Positions 1 to 5,372 of a stretch of DNA of 5,377 nt are shown piece by piece. The notes beneath the pieces are model-generated. The model made no database searches, was not told the DNA's origin, and saw nothing but the letters and a program-made list of their open reading frames with translations. The stretch's first letter is position 1. Every line of letters begins with the position of its first letter. The translations under genes were made by a program, and so were the position numbers. The DNA comes from Thermoplasmata archaeon (GTDB lineage: Archaea; Thermoplasmatota; Thermoplasmata; JAGHBH01), in contig JAGHBH010000144.1 in NCBI GenBank assembly GCA_021161085.1, forward strand, positions 1 through 5,377, given 5' to 3'.

Positions 1-1472
1 ATATCGTGTCGGGGGCGCCGGGAACAGGCAAGACCCTTCTGGCGTTCCAGTATGCCCTCGAGGGGGGCGAGAAGGGCGAGCCCTCCCTGGTGGTCACCCT
101 TGAAGAGGGGAGGGGTCAGATAGAGGGGAACCTGCCCCCGGGTCTCCTGTCCCGTCTGGACGCCGTGAGGGACAACATCTATTTTCTGGATCTTGGGGCC
201 CTTAGGAAAATATCCCCCTCGGAGAACGGTGAGGAAAAGGTGTCCCTCGGGCTAGAGACAATGGGAGACATCATTTCCAGGTGGAGCAGGGAACGCAAGC
301 TCAAACGCTGTGTGCTGGACGGGCTGGGGGCCGTGGTGCTGCTGTACTCCTCCGATGCGGAGTTCCGCTCGGCACTCTTCCATCTGGCCGCCAAGATAAG
401 GAGTTCCGGGGTGACAGCACTCTTCACCATGGAATCCCTTCAGGGTGCCGAGGATATGCGCAGGGGCGTGGAGGAATACGTGGCCGACGGTATCCTGTCC
501 CTCTCCCATTCCCGGGGTCTCCGTCATATCCAGGTGCTGAAGATGCGGGGCAAGGGGTTCCTGGGGGGATGGCATGAGATGGAGATAACGGACTCCGGCG
601 TGCATGTATATCCCAGACGCTTCCATTCGCCGGCCAACACCTCCCACGGGCCCGCACCCCTACCCCAGGGAGGCCATACTGGGGAAGGAACGTCCTCGGG
701 GAGAACCCCACCTGTTCGTGGGGGAGGGATGGAGTCCTTCGGCGCCAGGGAGATGGACGGACTCCTTGGCGGCGGCATCTTCCCCTGGGAGATAGTGGCG
801 TTGAGCGGCAGCCCGGGCACGGGAAAGACCGCCCTTTCGCTGTTGTATCTGGCCGAGGCTATCAGAAAGGGAAAGAAGGCATTGCTCGTATCCATGAAGC
901 ATTCCAAAAAGGACATCTTCAACATGGCCGACCACTGGGGCTTCGACCTCAGAAAGAGCGTGAAAGAGGGAACGCTCAGGATGCTGACACCCAACCCGCT
1001 GGGGATGCTGCCCTACAAACATCTGCTGGAGATAGAGAGAAACCTGGAGGGGGTCTCAAGGGTTGTGGTGGATGCGGTCAACGACTACGAGATGATGTGC
1101 AGAGATACTGAAAAGGGGCCGTCCTTCGAGGAGTACATCTCCCAGCTGGTCTCCCTCCTCAGGGAACACGGCGTATCCGGTCTGCTTATCTCGGACAGCA
1201 GGGAGATAATGGGCTCCACCCTCGCCGGGGAGATGCCCGTGATGTACTACGCGGACACGGGCCTGCTGTTGAGGTATGTGGAGTTGAAGTCGGAGTTCAA
1301 GAAAGCGGTCATGGTGTTGAAGAGAAGAATGGGGGCCCACAGCCGGGACGTTGTAGAGATAGATCTGGCTCCGGGAAGGATAACGCTGGGAGGGAAGTTC
1401 GAGGGAGTGGAGGGCGTGATGACCGGAAAGGCCACGAGAGAAGAGGAGAGGTTGGAGAGGTTCTTCGGATAG
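1..1472 (+). CDS. Tandem-domain KaiC/RadA-like ATPase, 5'-truncated by the window edge
   Basis: This is a RecA-fold ATPase with two KaiC-type domains; numbering starts at the GTG at position 6. That GTG is probably not the start, because the frame is open to the window edge (preceding codon Ile) and it lies directly before the first P-loop, where KaiC proteins still have a strand and the usual N-terminal segment. Domain 1 (about 1-205) has Walker A GAPGTGKT (3-10), a Glu pair (33-34) in the usual catalytic position, a Walker B-like strand CVLDGLG (102-108) and the KaiC motif VLKMRG (177-182). A Gly/Pro/Ser/His-rich linker (about 205-240) follows. Domain 2 has LLGGG (253-257), Walker A GSPGTGKT (268-275), Walker B VVVDA (353-357) and VLKRR (437-441), but Met-Lys-His (297-299) replaces the Glu pair. 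Such archaeal proteins are usually linked to regulation or signalling; the target here is unknown. It is not a clock KaiC by any evidence here. The family call is sure, the role is not. Confidence 0.93.
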   Translation, partial: IVSGAPGTGKTLLAFQYALEGGEKGEPSLVVTLEEGRGQIEGNLPPGLLSRLDAVRDNIYFLDLGALRKISPSENGEEKVSLGLETMGDIISRWSRERKLKRCVLDGLGAVVLLYSSDAEFRSALFHLAAKIRSSGVTALFTMESLQGAEDMRRGVEEYVADGILSLSHSRGLRHIQVLKMRGKGFLGGWHEMEITDSGVHVYPRRFHSPANTSHGPAPLPQGGHTGEGTSSGRTPPVRGGGMESFGAREMDGLLGGGIFPWEIVALSGSPGTGKTALSLLYLAEAIRKGKKALLVSMKHSKKDIFNMADHWGFDLRKSVKEGTLRMLTPNPLGMLPYKHLLEIERNLEGVSRVVVDAVNDYEMMCRDTEKGPSFEEYISQLVSLLREHGVSGLLISDSREIMGSTLAGEMPVMYYADTGLLLRYVELKSEFKKAVMVLKRRMGAHSRDVVEIDLAPGRITLGGKFEGVEGVMTGKATREEERLERFFG

Positions 1473-1483
1473 GCTTTGATCCC

Positions 1484-1966
1484 CTATTCACCCGAGAGGA
1501 TGCTGTCGTATTTCCCCTCGTCTATGAGCTTTATGACCTCTCGGGGGTTCTTTCCGTCCACGGTGACGCCCATGGAAACGCAGGTGCCCACTATGGTCTT
1601 GGCCCTCTCCTTCTTGTCCTTCCCGTAGAGGGAATCCCCCTTCATGTCCGCTATCTTCAGCACCTGCTCCATGGTGAGGTCACCCACGAACTCTGTACGG
1701 GGGTTGTGGGCTCCCTTGTCCAGTCCCAGTTCCTTCTTGATGAGGGCGGTCGCCGGAGGGGTTCCCACGGTGACCTCGAAATCCTTGGTCTTGGGGTCTA
1801 TCACCAGTTTGACGGGAACCTTCATACCCTGAAACGCTTTCGTCTTCTCGTTGATGACCTTCACTATCTCCACTATGTTTACACCCAGGGGGCCGAGGGC
1901 GGGCCCCAGGGGCGGTCCGGGTGTCGCCTTTCCTCCGTCCACGAGGACTTCGACGGTCTCTGCCAT
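1484..1966 (-). CDS. rpl11: Large ribosomal subunit protein uL11 (L11)
   Basis: uL11 binds the GTPase-associated centre of 23S rRNA at the base of the ribosomal stalk and helps translation factors act there. The 160 residues match the usual archaeal length. The N-terminal domain carries the hallmark Gly/Pro-rich stretch [20 protein letters not shown] (11-30). The C-terminal RNA-binding domain is seen in [20 protein letters not shown] (about 69-88) and in the helices around [13 protein letters not shown] and [13 protein letters not shown]. The ATG at 1966 is supported by AAGGTGAT five bases upstream. The gene lies 73 nt downstream of the LSm gene on the same strand, so it is probably co-transcribed with it, and its leader holds possible alternative hairpins. 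Its stop codon is 11 nt from that of the convergent KaiC-like gene. The L1, L10 and L12 genes, often in ribosomal stalk operons, are not present in this window. Confidence 0.98.
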   Translation of the reverse strand: MAETVEVLVDGGKATPGPPLGPALGPLGVNIVEIVKVINEKTKAFQGMKVPVKLVIDPKTKDFEVTVGTPPATALIKKELGLDKGAHNPRTEFVGDLTMEQVLKIADMKGDSLYGKDKKERAKTIVGTCVSMGVTVDGKNPREVIKLIDEGKYDSILSGE

Positions 1967-1971
1967 GTCAC

Positions 1972-1979
1972 ATCACCTT
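1972..1979 (-). promoter_or_regulatory. Shine-Dalgarno site of the uL11 gene
   Basis: Read on the minus strand this is AAGGTGAT, a seven-base match (AGGTGAT) to the archaeal SD consensus GGAGGTGAT, ending five bases before the ATG at 1966. It fixes the start codon and implies that uL11 is translated from a leadered or polycistronic mRNA rather than a leaderless one. Confidence 0.85.
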
Positions 1980-1982
1980 CAA

Positions 1983-2031
1983 CCGATGCTGCATGCCGAT
2001 AGGCTCTGACGGCCGATACGTTCCATATCGG
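1983..2031 (-). promoter_or_regulatory. Repeated ATCGG elements and possible alternative hairpins in the uL11 leader
   Basis: On the minus strand CCGATA (2031-2026) is followed by TATCGG (2018-2013), TATCGG (2001-1996) and ATCGG (1987-1983). The first element can form a perfect 6-bp stem with a 7-nt loop with the second element. It can also pair with the third over six bases, or with the fourth over five, and these pairings exclude one another. The last copy ends three bases before the SD. The arrangement is seen directly; any role in controlling uL11 translation is inference, and the stems are short enough to arise by chance. Confidence 0.4.
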
Positions 2032-2039
2032 AAGAGCGC

Positions 2040-2255
2040 TCACAGCACGCTTATGCTGACCACGTTGTTTCCCCTGAGCACCACGGTGCCCAGTTTTCTC
2101 ACCGTCTCCCCCTTCCTCTCCTCGGTGTCCTCCAGCACCATGTTCATGTAGTCGTCGAACCCCGTGAGGGTTCCTTCCAGGAGGGTGTTGTCCTTGAGGA
2201 GAAGGGAGACCTTCCGGTTGAGACACTTGCCCAACAGTTCCGAGGGAAGCACCAT
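2040..2255 (-). CDS. Sm-like archaeal protein (SmAP/LSm)
   Basis: LSm proteins form hexameric or heptameric rings that bind U-rich RNA and take part in RNA processing and turnover; they are the archaeal relatives of Hfq and of spliceosomal Sm proteins. The 71 residues are nearly all Sm fold. Sm1 spans about 17-45, with the RNA-contacting DYMNMVLED (35-43), and Sm2 is LGTVVLRGNNVVSIS (55-69), with the family RGN turn. The reading frame stays open to an ATG at 2339, but that adds 28 unrelated residues crossing the likely TATA box. The ATG at 2255 gives the normal archaeal length and begins at the typical N-terminal helix (LPSELLGKCLN). No convincing SD precedes it, and a TATA-like element about 32 nt upstream suggests a nearly leaderless mRNA. 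uL11 follows on the same strand. The rpl37e gene that often follows archaeal LSm is absent here. Confidence 0.95.
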   Translation of the reverse strand: MVLPSELLGKCLNRKVSLLLKDNTLLEGTLTGFDDYMNMVLEDTEERKGETVRKLGTVVLRGNNVVSISVL

Positions 2256-2261
2256 GTATTG

Positions 2262-2279
2262 ACCCCACAAAAAGGGGGT
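2262..2279 (-). promoter_or_regulatory. Inverted repeat with U-rich loop just before the LSm start
   Basis: On the minus strand ACCCC (2279-2275) and GGGGT (2266-2262) form a perfect 5-bp inverted repeat around the loop CTTTTTGT. It sits 6 nt before the LSm ATG, between the nearer TATA-like element and the start codon. As DNA it could be an operator. As RNA, if transcription begins further upstream, it would show a U5 loop. Function is unproven. Confidence 0.4.
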
Positions 2280-2282
2280 GTT

Positions 2283-2292
2283 CTTATATTTT
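2283..2292 (-). promoter_or_regulatory. TATA-like promoter element for LSm (and probably uL11)
   Basis: The minus strand reads AAAAATATAAG across this stretch, an A/T island in GC-rich surroundings. Archaeal transcription starts about 25 nt past the TATA centre, which would put the start near 2261, a few bases before the LSm ATG at 2255. That fits the lack of an SD there. A second A/T-rich island at 2341-2351 could act in either direction, so the LSm start could also be further upstream. Confidence 0.55.
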
Positions 2293-2340
2293 TGCATGGG
2301 CCTGAGCCCTATAGGTGTGGAAAGCCCGCAAACCGCCAAT

Positions 2341-2351
2341 AACTTTATTAA
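2341..2351 (+). promoter_or_regulatory. TATA-like promoter element for the MscS channel gene
   Basis: The sequence AACTTTATTAA is the only strong A/T island on the plus strand upstream of the channel gene. The usual archaeal spacing predicts a start near 2370-2373 and a leader of about 45 nt. It lies in the 156-nt gap between the divergent LSm and channel genes, so the two promoters are close and could compete or share a regulator. Confidence 0.5.
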
Positions 2352-2417
2352 CCGTGGGTCAGGATGGGCGATGCCGACCGATGAACAGGCGAAGAATGGT
2401 TAGACAGAGGGATGGAT

Positions 2418-3512
2418 ATGGAGATATTGGGATTCCAGGTTGACATGCCGGCCGCTCTGGAGAACCAGTACATGGAGTTCCTGGTGAATCTCCTGGTATG
2501 GGTGGTCATAGGGGGCATAGCGGTCTTCGTGGCGGATATGGTAATACACAGGCTGGTGAAGAGAACCAAGACCGAATGGGACGACATAATATTCCAGATG
2601 ATCCGCCTCCCCATGATACTCCTGGTCTTCCTCTACGGCTTCGTCTCCAGTTTCTCACGCCTGGACATACCGGGAGGCGTCGAGAACGGGGTGAATCTCC
2701 TCTACAGGGTCGTGCTGGCTGTGGTCCTCCTCTATGTCGGCTGGTCGATCTACAAACGGGTGTTCTTGGAGATATTCTCCCAGGAGGCGAAGAAGAAGGG
2801 GCTTAACATAGAGAAGACCCTCATACCCGTGCTGAGCACCCTGGGAAAGATGGCTGTTATCTTCATAGGGTTCATGGTGTTCCTGGGCTTCCTTGGTGTG
2901 AATGTCGGCCTTCTGATGACCAGCTTCGGAATCCTGGGGTTGGTCATCGCCCTGGCCGCCCAGGATACCCTGTCCAACATGTTCTCCGGCATCCACATGC
3001 TCATAGACCGCCCCTTCCAGATCGGGGATATAATAATGCTGGAGGACGGCGACTACTACGAGGTCAGATGGGTGGGCATGAGGAGCACGAGGCTCTACAA
3101 CACCTTCAAACACACCCTCAGCACCGTGCCGAACAGCATCATCGCCTCCCAGAGGATAGTCAACATCTCCTCGCCGAACCCCAGGATAAAGACCAACGTG
3201 GGCGTGGGCGTCTCATACGACACTGAGCTGGACAAGGCCAAGGCCATCATGCTGGACGTTGCCCGGAACACGGAGCATGTCATGGTTGACGGGGAGCACG
3301 ACCCCTGGGTCAGAACCGTGTCCTTCGACGAATCCAGCATAACCCTCAAGGTCTACTGCTGGATAGACCACTACGACCACCAGTGGGCCGTCATGTCCGA
3401 GATAAGGGAAAACGTCCTCAAGAGGTTCAGGGAGGAGGGGATAGAGATACCTTTCCCCCAGAGGGTGGTCTATATCCGGGAGGAGAAAGCCCAGGAGGGT
3501 AAAAGCGGCTGA
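2418..3512 (+). CDS. mscS: MscS-family small-conductance mechanosensitive ion channel
   Basis: MscS channels open under membrane tension and release solutes on hypo-osmotic shock. Counting from the ATG at 2418 (364 residues), there are five likely membrane helices: about 21-42, 61-79, 94-112, 142-160 and the pore-lining 162-184. The pore helix has the small-residue-rich pattern GILGLVIALAAQDTLSN and runs into the family signature PFQIGD (199-204). The beta domain has STRLYN and VPNS (237-240), and the cytoplasmic alpha/beta domain ends in the typical IPFPQRVVYI (344-353). Length and helix number resemble the archaeal MscMJ type rather than the three-helix E. coli MscS. An ATG at 2412 is also possible, but GAGG (2407-2410) is only one base from it and seven bases from 2418, so 2418 fits better. 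The gene has its own promoter region and ends 34 nt from the convergent fchA stop. The membrane topology is my estimate from hydrophobicity by eye. Confidence 0.95.
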   Translation: MEILGFQVDMPAALENQYMEFLVNLLVWVVIGGIAVFVADMVIHRLVKRTKTEWDDIIFQMIRLPMILLVFLYGFVSSFSRLDIPGGVENGVNLLYRVVLAVVLLYVGWSIYKRVFLEIFSQEAKKKGLNIEKTLIPVLSTLGKMAVIFIGFMVFLGFLGVNVGLLMTSFGILGLVIALAAQDTLSNMFSGIHMLIDRPFQIGDIIMLEDGDYYEVRWVGMRSTRLYNTFKHTLSTVPNSIIASQRIVNISSPNPRIKTNVGVGVSYDTELDKAKAIMLDVARNTEHVMVDGEHDPWVRTVSFDESSITLKVYCWIDHYDHQWAVMSEIRENVLKRFREEGIEIPFPQRVVYIREEKAQEGKSG

Positions 3513-3546
3513 CCTACCCTGGCCCGCCTTTCACTCCATCCCGCCG

Positions 3547-4224
3547 TCATCTCCCTCTTCCAGATCCCCCCTCTTCCAGGGCCTTGGGGTCAACCACCGC
3601 CAGAACGGGCCGCAGGGCCTCGTCCACGAGGTCCACGGCCTCGAACTCCATCCCTCCCAGTTTCCTCTCCGTCTCGTCCACAAACTCCTGGTCCTTGATG
3701 CTCTGGAGGTTTATCTTGACGTTCATCGCCGCCACCTGGAGGGCCGCATCCGCCATGAGAACGGCCGCTCCCGCATCCGTGATGGAGTTCTGGTTTCCTT
3801 TCTCCGCGACAACCCGTGCCAGCTCAATGATCTCCTTGGATATCCTGACCACCTCCAGAGGCGGCTCCACGGCCTTTTTCAATGCCTCCTGTATCCTCGC
3901 CCCCCGGTCTGGATTGTCCTTCGGCGTTCTGTAGGCGGCCATCACCATGTTGAATGCCTCGGTGTCCTCGTCCACTATCTCCAGCAGCCGCCTCCTCAGC
4001 TTGGCCGCCCGGCCACGCACGGCGAGCATCATATCCTGGCTGTCCTCGTATTTCTTTTTCCCTATTGTGAGGTTGGCCACCATGGAGGCCAGGGCGGCGG
4101 CCAGGGCTCCCGAGAGGGCGGCCACACTCCCTCCGCCGGGAGCGGGGGAATCCGAGGCCAGTTCCTCCAAGAACTCGGCGAGCGTGAGATCAACGAGACC
4201 TTTTCCCTTCTTATCTTCTCCCAT
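3547..4224 (-). CDS. fchA: Formimidoyltetrahydrofolate cyclodeaminase / methenyl-THF cyclohydrolase family
   Basis: This is a stand-alone cyclodeaminase-fold protein of 225 residues. In the FTCD reaction it converts 5-formimino-THF to 5,10-methenyl-THF and ammonia; the bacterial relative FchA is a methenyl-THF cyclohydrolase, so the exact reaction is not certain from sequence. Family marks are SPAPGGGSVAA (26-36), ASMVANLTIGKKKY (46-59), VDEDTEAFN (84-92), GNQNSITDAG (143-152) and NVKINL (168-173). The protein is expected to be cytosolic, all-helical and oligomeric. The ATG at 4224 is preceded by GTGAT five bases upstream, and an in-frame TGA at 4231-4233 blocks any extension. It follows ftcD after 66 nt, in the same frame, and the two are very likely one operon; a possible extra TATA element lies at the end of ftcD. 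The C-terminus is a short Gly/Ser/Arg tail (GGSGRGR). Confidence 0.93.
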   Translation of the reverse strand: MGEDKKGKGLVDLTLAEFLEELASDSPAPGGGSVAALSGALAAALASMVANLTIGKKKYEDSQDMMLAVRGRAAKLRRRLLEIVDEDTEAFNMVMAAYRTPKDNPDRGARIQEALKKAVEPPLEVVRISKEIIELARVVAEKGNQNSITDAGAAVLMADAALQVAAMNVKINLQSIKDQEFVDETERKLGGMEFEAVDLVDEALRPVLAVVDPKALEEGGSGRGR

Positions 4225-4229
4225 ATGCC

Positions 4230-4234
4230 ATCAC
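4230..4234 (-). promoter_or_regulatory. Probable ribosome binding site of fchA
   Basis: On the minus strand GTGAT ends five bases before the ATG at 4224, the same spacing as the GGTGAT element of the uL11 gene. The upstream AAGGAT (4240-4235) adds purine-rich sequence. The match to GGAGGTGAT is partial, but the position supports this start. Confidence 0.5.
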
Positions 4235-4260
4235 ATCCTTGACCATGTCCGGGTACATTC

Positions 4261-4294
4261 TCCTATCCCATCTATCCTATCCCATCTATCCTAT
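4261..4294. repeat. 14-bp tandem repeat, about 2.4 copies, at the ftcD/fchA junction
   Basis: The unit TCCTATCCCATCTA occurs perfectly at 4261-4274 and 4275-4288, followed by a partial third copy TCCTAT at 4289-4294. The partial copy overlaps the TAG stop codon of ftcD (4291-4293), and the rest lies in the 66-nt spacer before fchA. Two full copies without a mismatch suggest a recent slippage duplication. Confidence 0.95.
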
Positions 4295-5361
4295 ATTCTC
4301 TCAATTATATATTCTATCACCTTTTCGTCCGGTTCGAAAGGAGCCAGTCTGCTCAGGCCGAGATATCTGGACCCCTCCTCCACCAGCCTCCGCCTCTCCT
4401 CGGGGGTGCTCCACTCCTCCCCGTCGGCCACCTCGCCTCTCTTCTCGAGCGCCCGCTTTCCCGCCAGGACGAGAGCCTCCTCCGGCACGACCCCCACTAT
4501 CTCGCTGCCGTCCACGTCTATCCCCATCTTGCGGGCCTCTTCGGCGCAGGCCTCGTAGGCCACGTGCGGAGGCGTGGTCTCGTAGTCCACCAGGTTCATG
4601 GACACCTGGGCTATGTCGTGTTCCTCCAGGAGCACCCCTATAGCCTTCACCGCCTTCAGCCTCCCCGGTATCCGTTTGACCTTGCCGTTCTCGTCCAGGA
4701 CCTTGTTCCCCTGGGCGTCCCGGACAATCCTTCCGCTCTCCCTTATCTCCTCGGCGATGTGTTTGGCCTTGGAGACATCGTTAGTGGTGAGATTGACGTT
4801 GTAGGCTACGAGGATTTTCCTGGCCCCTACGGCCGTGGCGCCGCTCTTGGGGTTGAACTCCCCGGGCCCGTAGTCCGGTGTCCATTCCTCCTGCCGGAGC
4901 TTCTCCGGGAGCCCTTCGTACTCTCCCCGCCTGACGTTGGCCAGGTTCTTCCTCTCCGGGCGGGTGGCGGCGTATTCGTAGAGATACACAGGGACACCCA
5001 GCTCTCCAAGGGCCTCGCCGAATTTCTTGGCCAGGGAGACGCATTCTTCCATCGTGACCCCCCTGATGGGGACGAAGGGCACTACGTCCACGGCTCCCAT
5101 CCTGGGGTGTTCGCCCTTGTGCCCCCGCATGTCTATCAGCTCCAGCGCCTTCCTGGCGGCGGCCAGCGCCCCGTCCACGATGTTCTCCGGCCCCCCGACA
5201 AGCGTCACCACGGTCCGGTTGTAGTCCTTGTCCATCTCGTAGGTGATGACCTTGACGCCCTCCACGCTTCTGGCGGCTTCCACTATCTCCTCTATGACGC
5301 TGCTGTTCCTTCCCTCGCTGAAGTTGGGAACACATTCGACTATCCTTTCCAGGGCCGGCAT
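4291..5361 (-). CDS. ftcD: Glutamate formimidoyltransferase
   Basis: This enzyme transfers the formimino group of N-formiminoglutamate to tetrahydrofolate, a late step of histidine breakdown; family members can also use formyl donors or act on 5-formyl-THF. Counting from the ATG at 5361 (356 residues), the marks are VECVPNFSEGRN (8-19), KGEHPRMGAVDVVPFVP (82-98) with His85 matching the catalytic His of mammalian FTCD, GEYEGLPEKL, SGATAVGAR (173-181) and LLEEHDIAQVSMNL (244-257). Residues about 207-232 hold a charged insertion (around DAQGNKVLDENGKV) compared with the animal enzyme as I recall it. The C-terminus ends in LGLSRLAPFEPDEKVIEYI, the linker that in fused FTCD leads into the cyclodeaminase domain, which here is the next gene. 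A GTG at 5367 is in frame, but it lies inside the SD GAGGTG, so the ATG at 5361 is preferred. No hut genes are visible; the promoter lies outside the window. Confidence 0.96.
   Translation of the reverse strand: MPALERIVECVPNFSEGRNSSVIEEIVEAARSVEGVKVITYEMDKDYNRTVVTLVGGPENIVDGALAAARKALELIDMRGHKGEHPRMGAVDVVPFVPIRGVTMEECVSLAKKFGEALGELGVPVYLYEYAATRPERKNLANVRRGEYEGLPEKLRQEEWTPDYGPGEFNPKSGATAVGARKILVAYNVNLTTNDVSKAKHIAEEIRESGRIVRDAQGNKVLDENGKVKRIPGRLKAVKAIGVLLEEHDIAQVSMNLVDYETTPPHVAYEACAEEARKMGIDVDGSEIVGVVPEEALVLAGKRALEKRGEVADGEEWSTPEERRRLVEEGSRYLGLSRLAPFEPDEKVIEYIIERI
4302..4314 (-). promoter_or_regulatory. Possible internal TATA element for fchA inside the ftcD 3' end
   Basis: The minus strand reads GAATATATAATTGA across the codons for Glu-Tyr-Ile-Ile-Glu at the end of ftcD. 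A start about 25 nt downstream would fall near 4282 and give fchA a leader of about 58 nt. The A/T-rich codons stand out in an otherwise GC-rich gene. This could simply be codon drift at a gene end; the call is tentative. Confidence 0.3.
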
Positions 5362-5366
5362 GTCCA

Positions 5367-5372
5367 CACCTC
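5367..5372 (-). promoter_or_regulatory. Shine-Dalgarno site deciding the ftcD start
   Basis: On the minus strand GAGGTG matches six bases of the archaeal SD consensus GGAGGTGAT and lies five bases before the ATG at 5361. The alternative GTG start at 5367-5365 would overlap this element, which argues for the ATG. Confidence 0.75.

Noticed and set aside
6..8. GTG at position 6 as the true start of the KaiC-like gene
   Set aside because: It would begin the protein right at the P-loop and remove the strand and N-terminal motif before it. The frame is open to the window edge, so the gene most likely begins outside.
2040..2339. Longer 99-residue LSm starting at the ATG at 2339
   Set aside because: The extra 28 residues do not resemble the Sm family, cross the TATA-like element, and make the protein longer than usual. 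The ATG at 2255 fits the fold and the promoter.
2364..2384. Six-codon upstream frame before the MscS channel gene
   Set aside because: The predicted transcription start (about 2371) falls inside it, no SD precedes it, and its size is expected by chance.
3551..3582. Repeated CCTCTTCCAG near the fchA stop codon as a terminator or regulatory repeat
   Set aside because: It is a short direct repeat in coding sequence for the Glu/Gly-rich C-terminus, with no T-run or hairpin.
4291..4293. TAG as a pyrrolysine codon joining ftcD to fchA
   Set aside because: TAG ends three of the six genes here (KaiC-like, uL11, ftcD), so it is not avoided as a stop. A TGA at 4231-4233 would still block fusion, and ftcD is complete without readthrough.
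3947..4558. 203-residue plus-strand open frame spanning fchA and ftcD
   Set aside because: It is antisense to two well-supported genes and is Ser/Arg/Pro-rich as expected of a GC-rich shadow frame. It has no recognisable domain.
4781..5335. 184-residue minus-strand open frame inside ftcD
   Set aside because: It is an alternate frame of ftcD with Arg/Gly/Gln-rich composition. The ftcD frame shows clear family motifs throughout.
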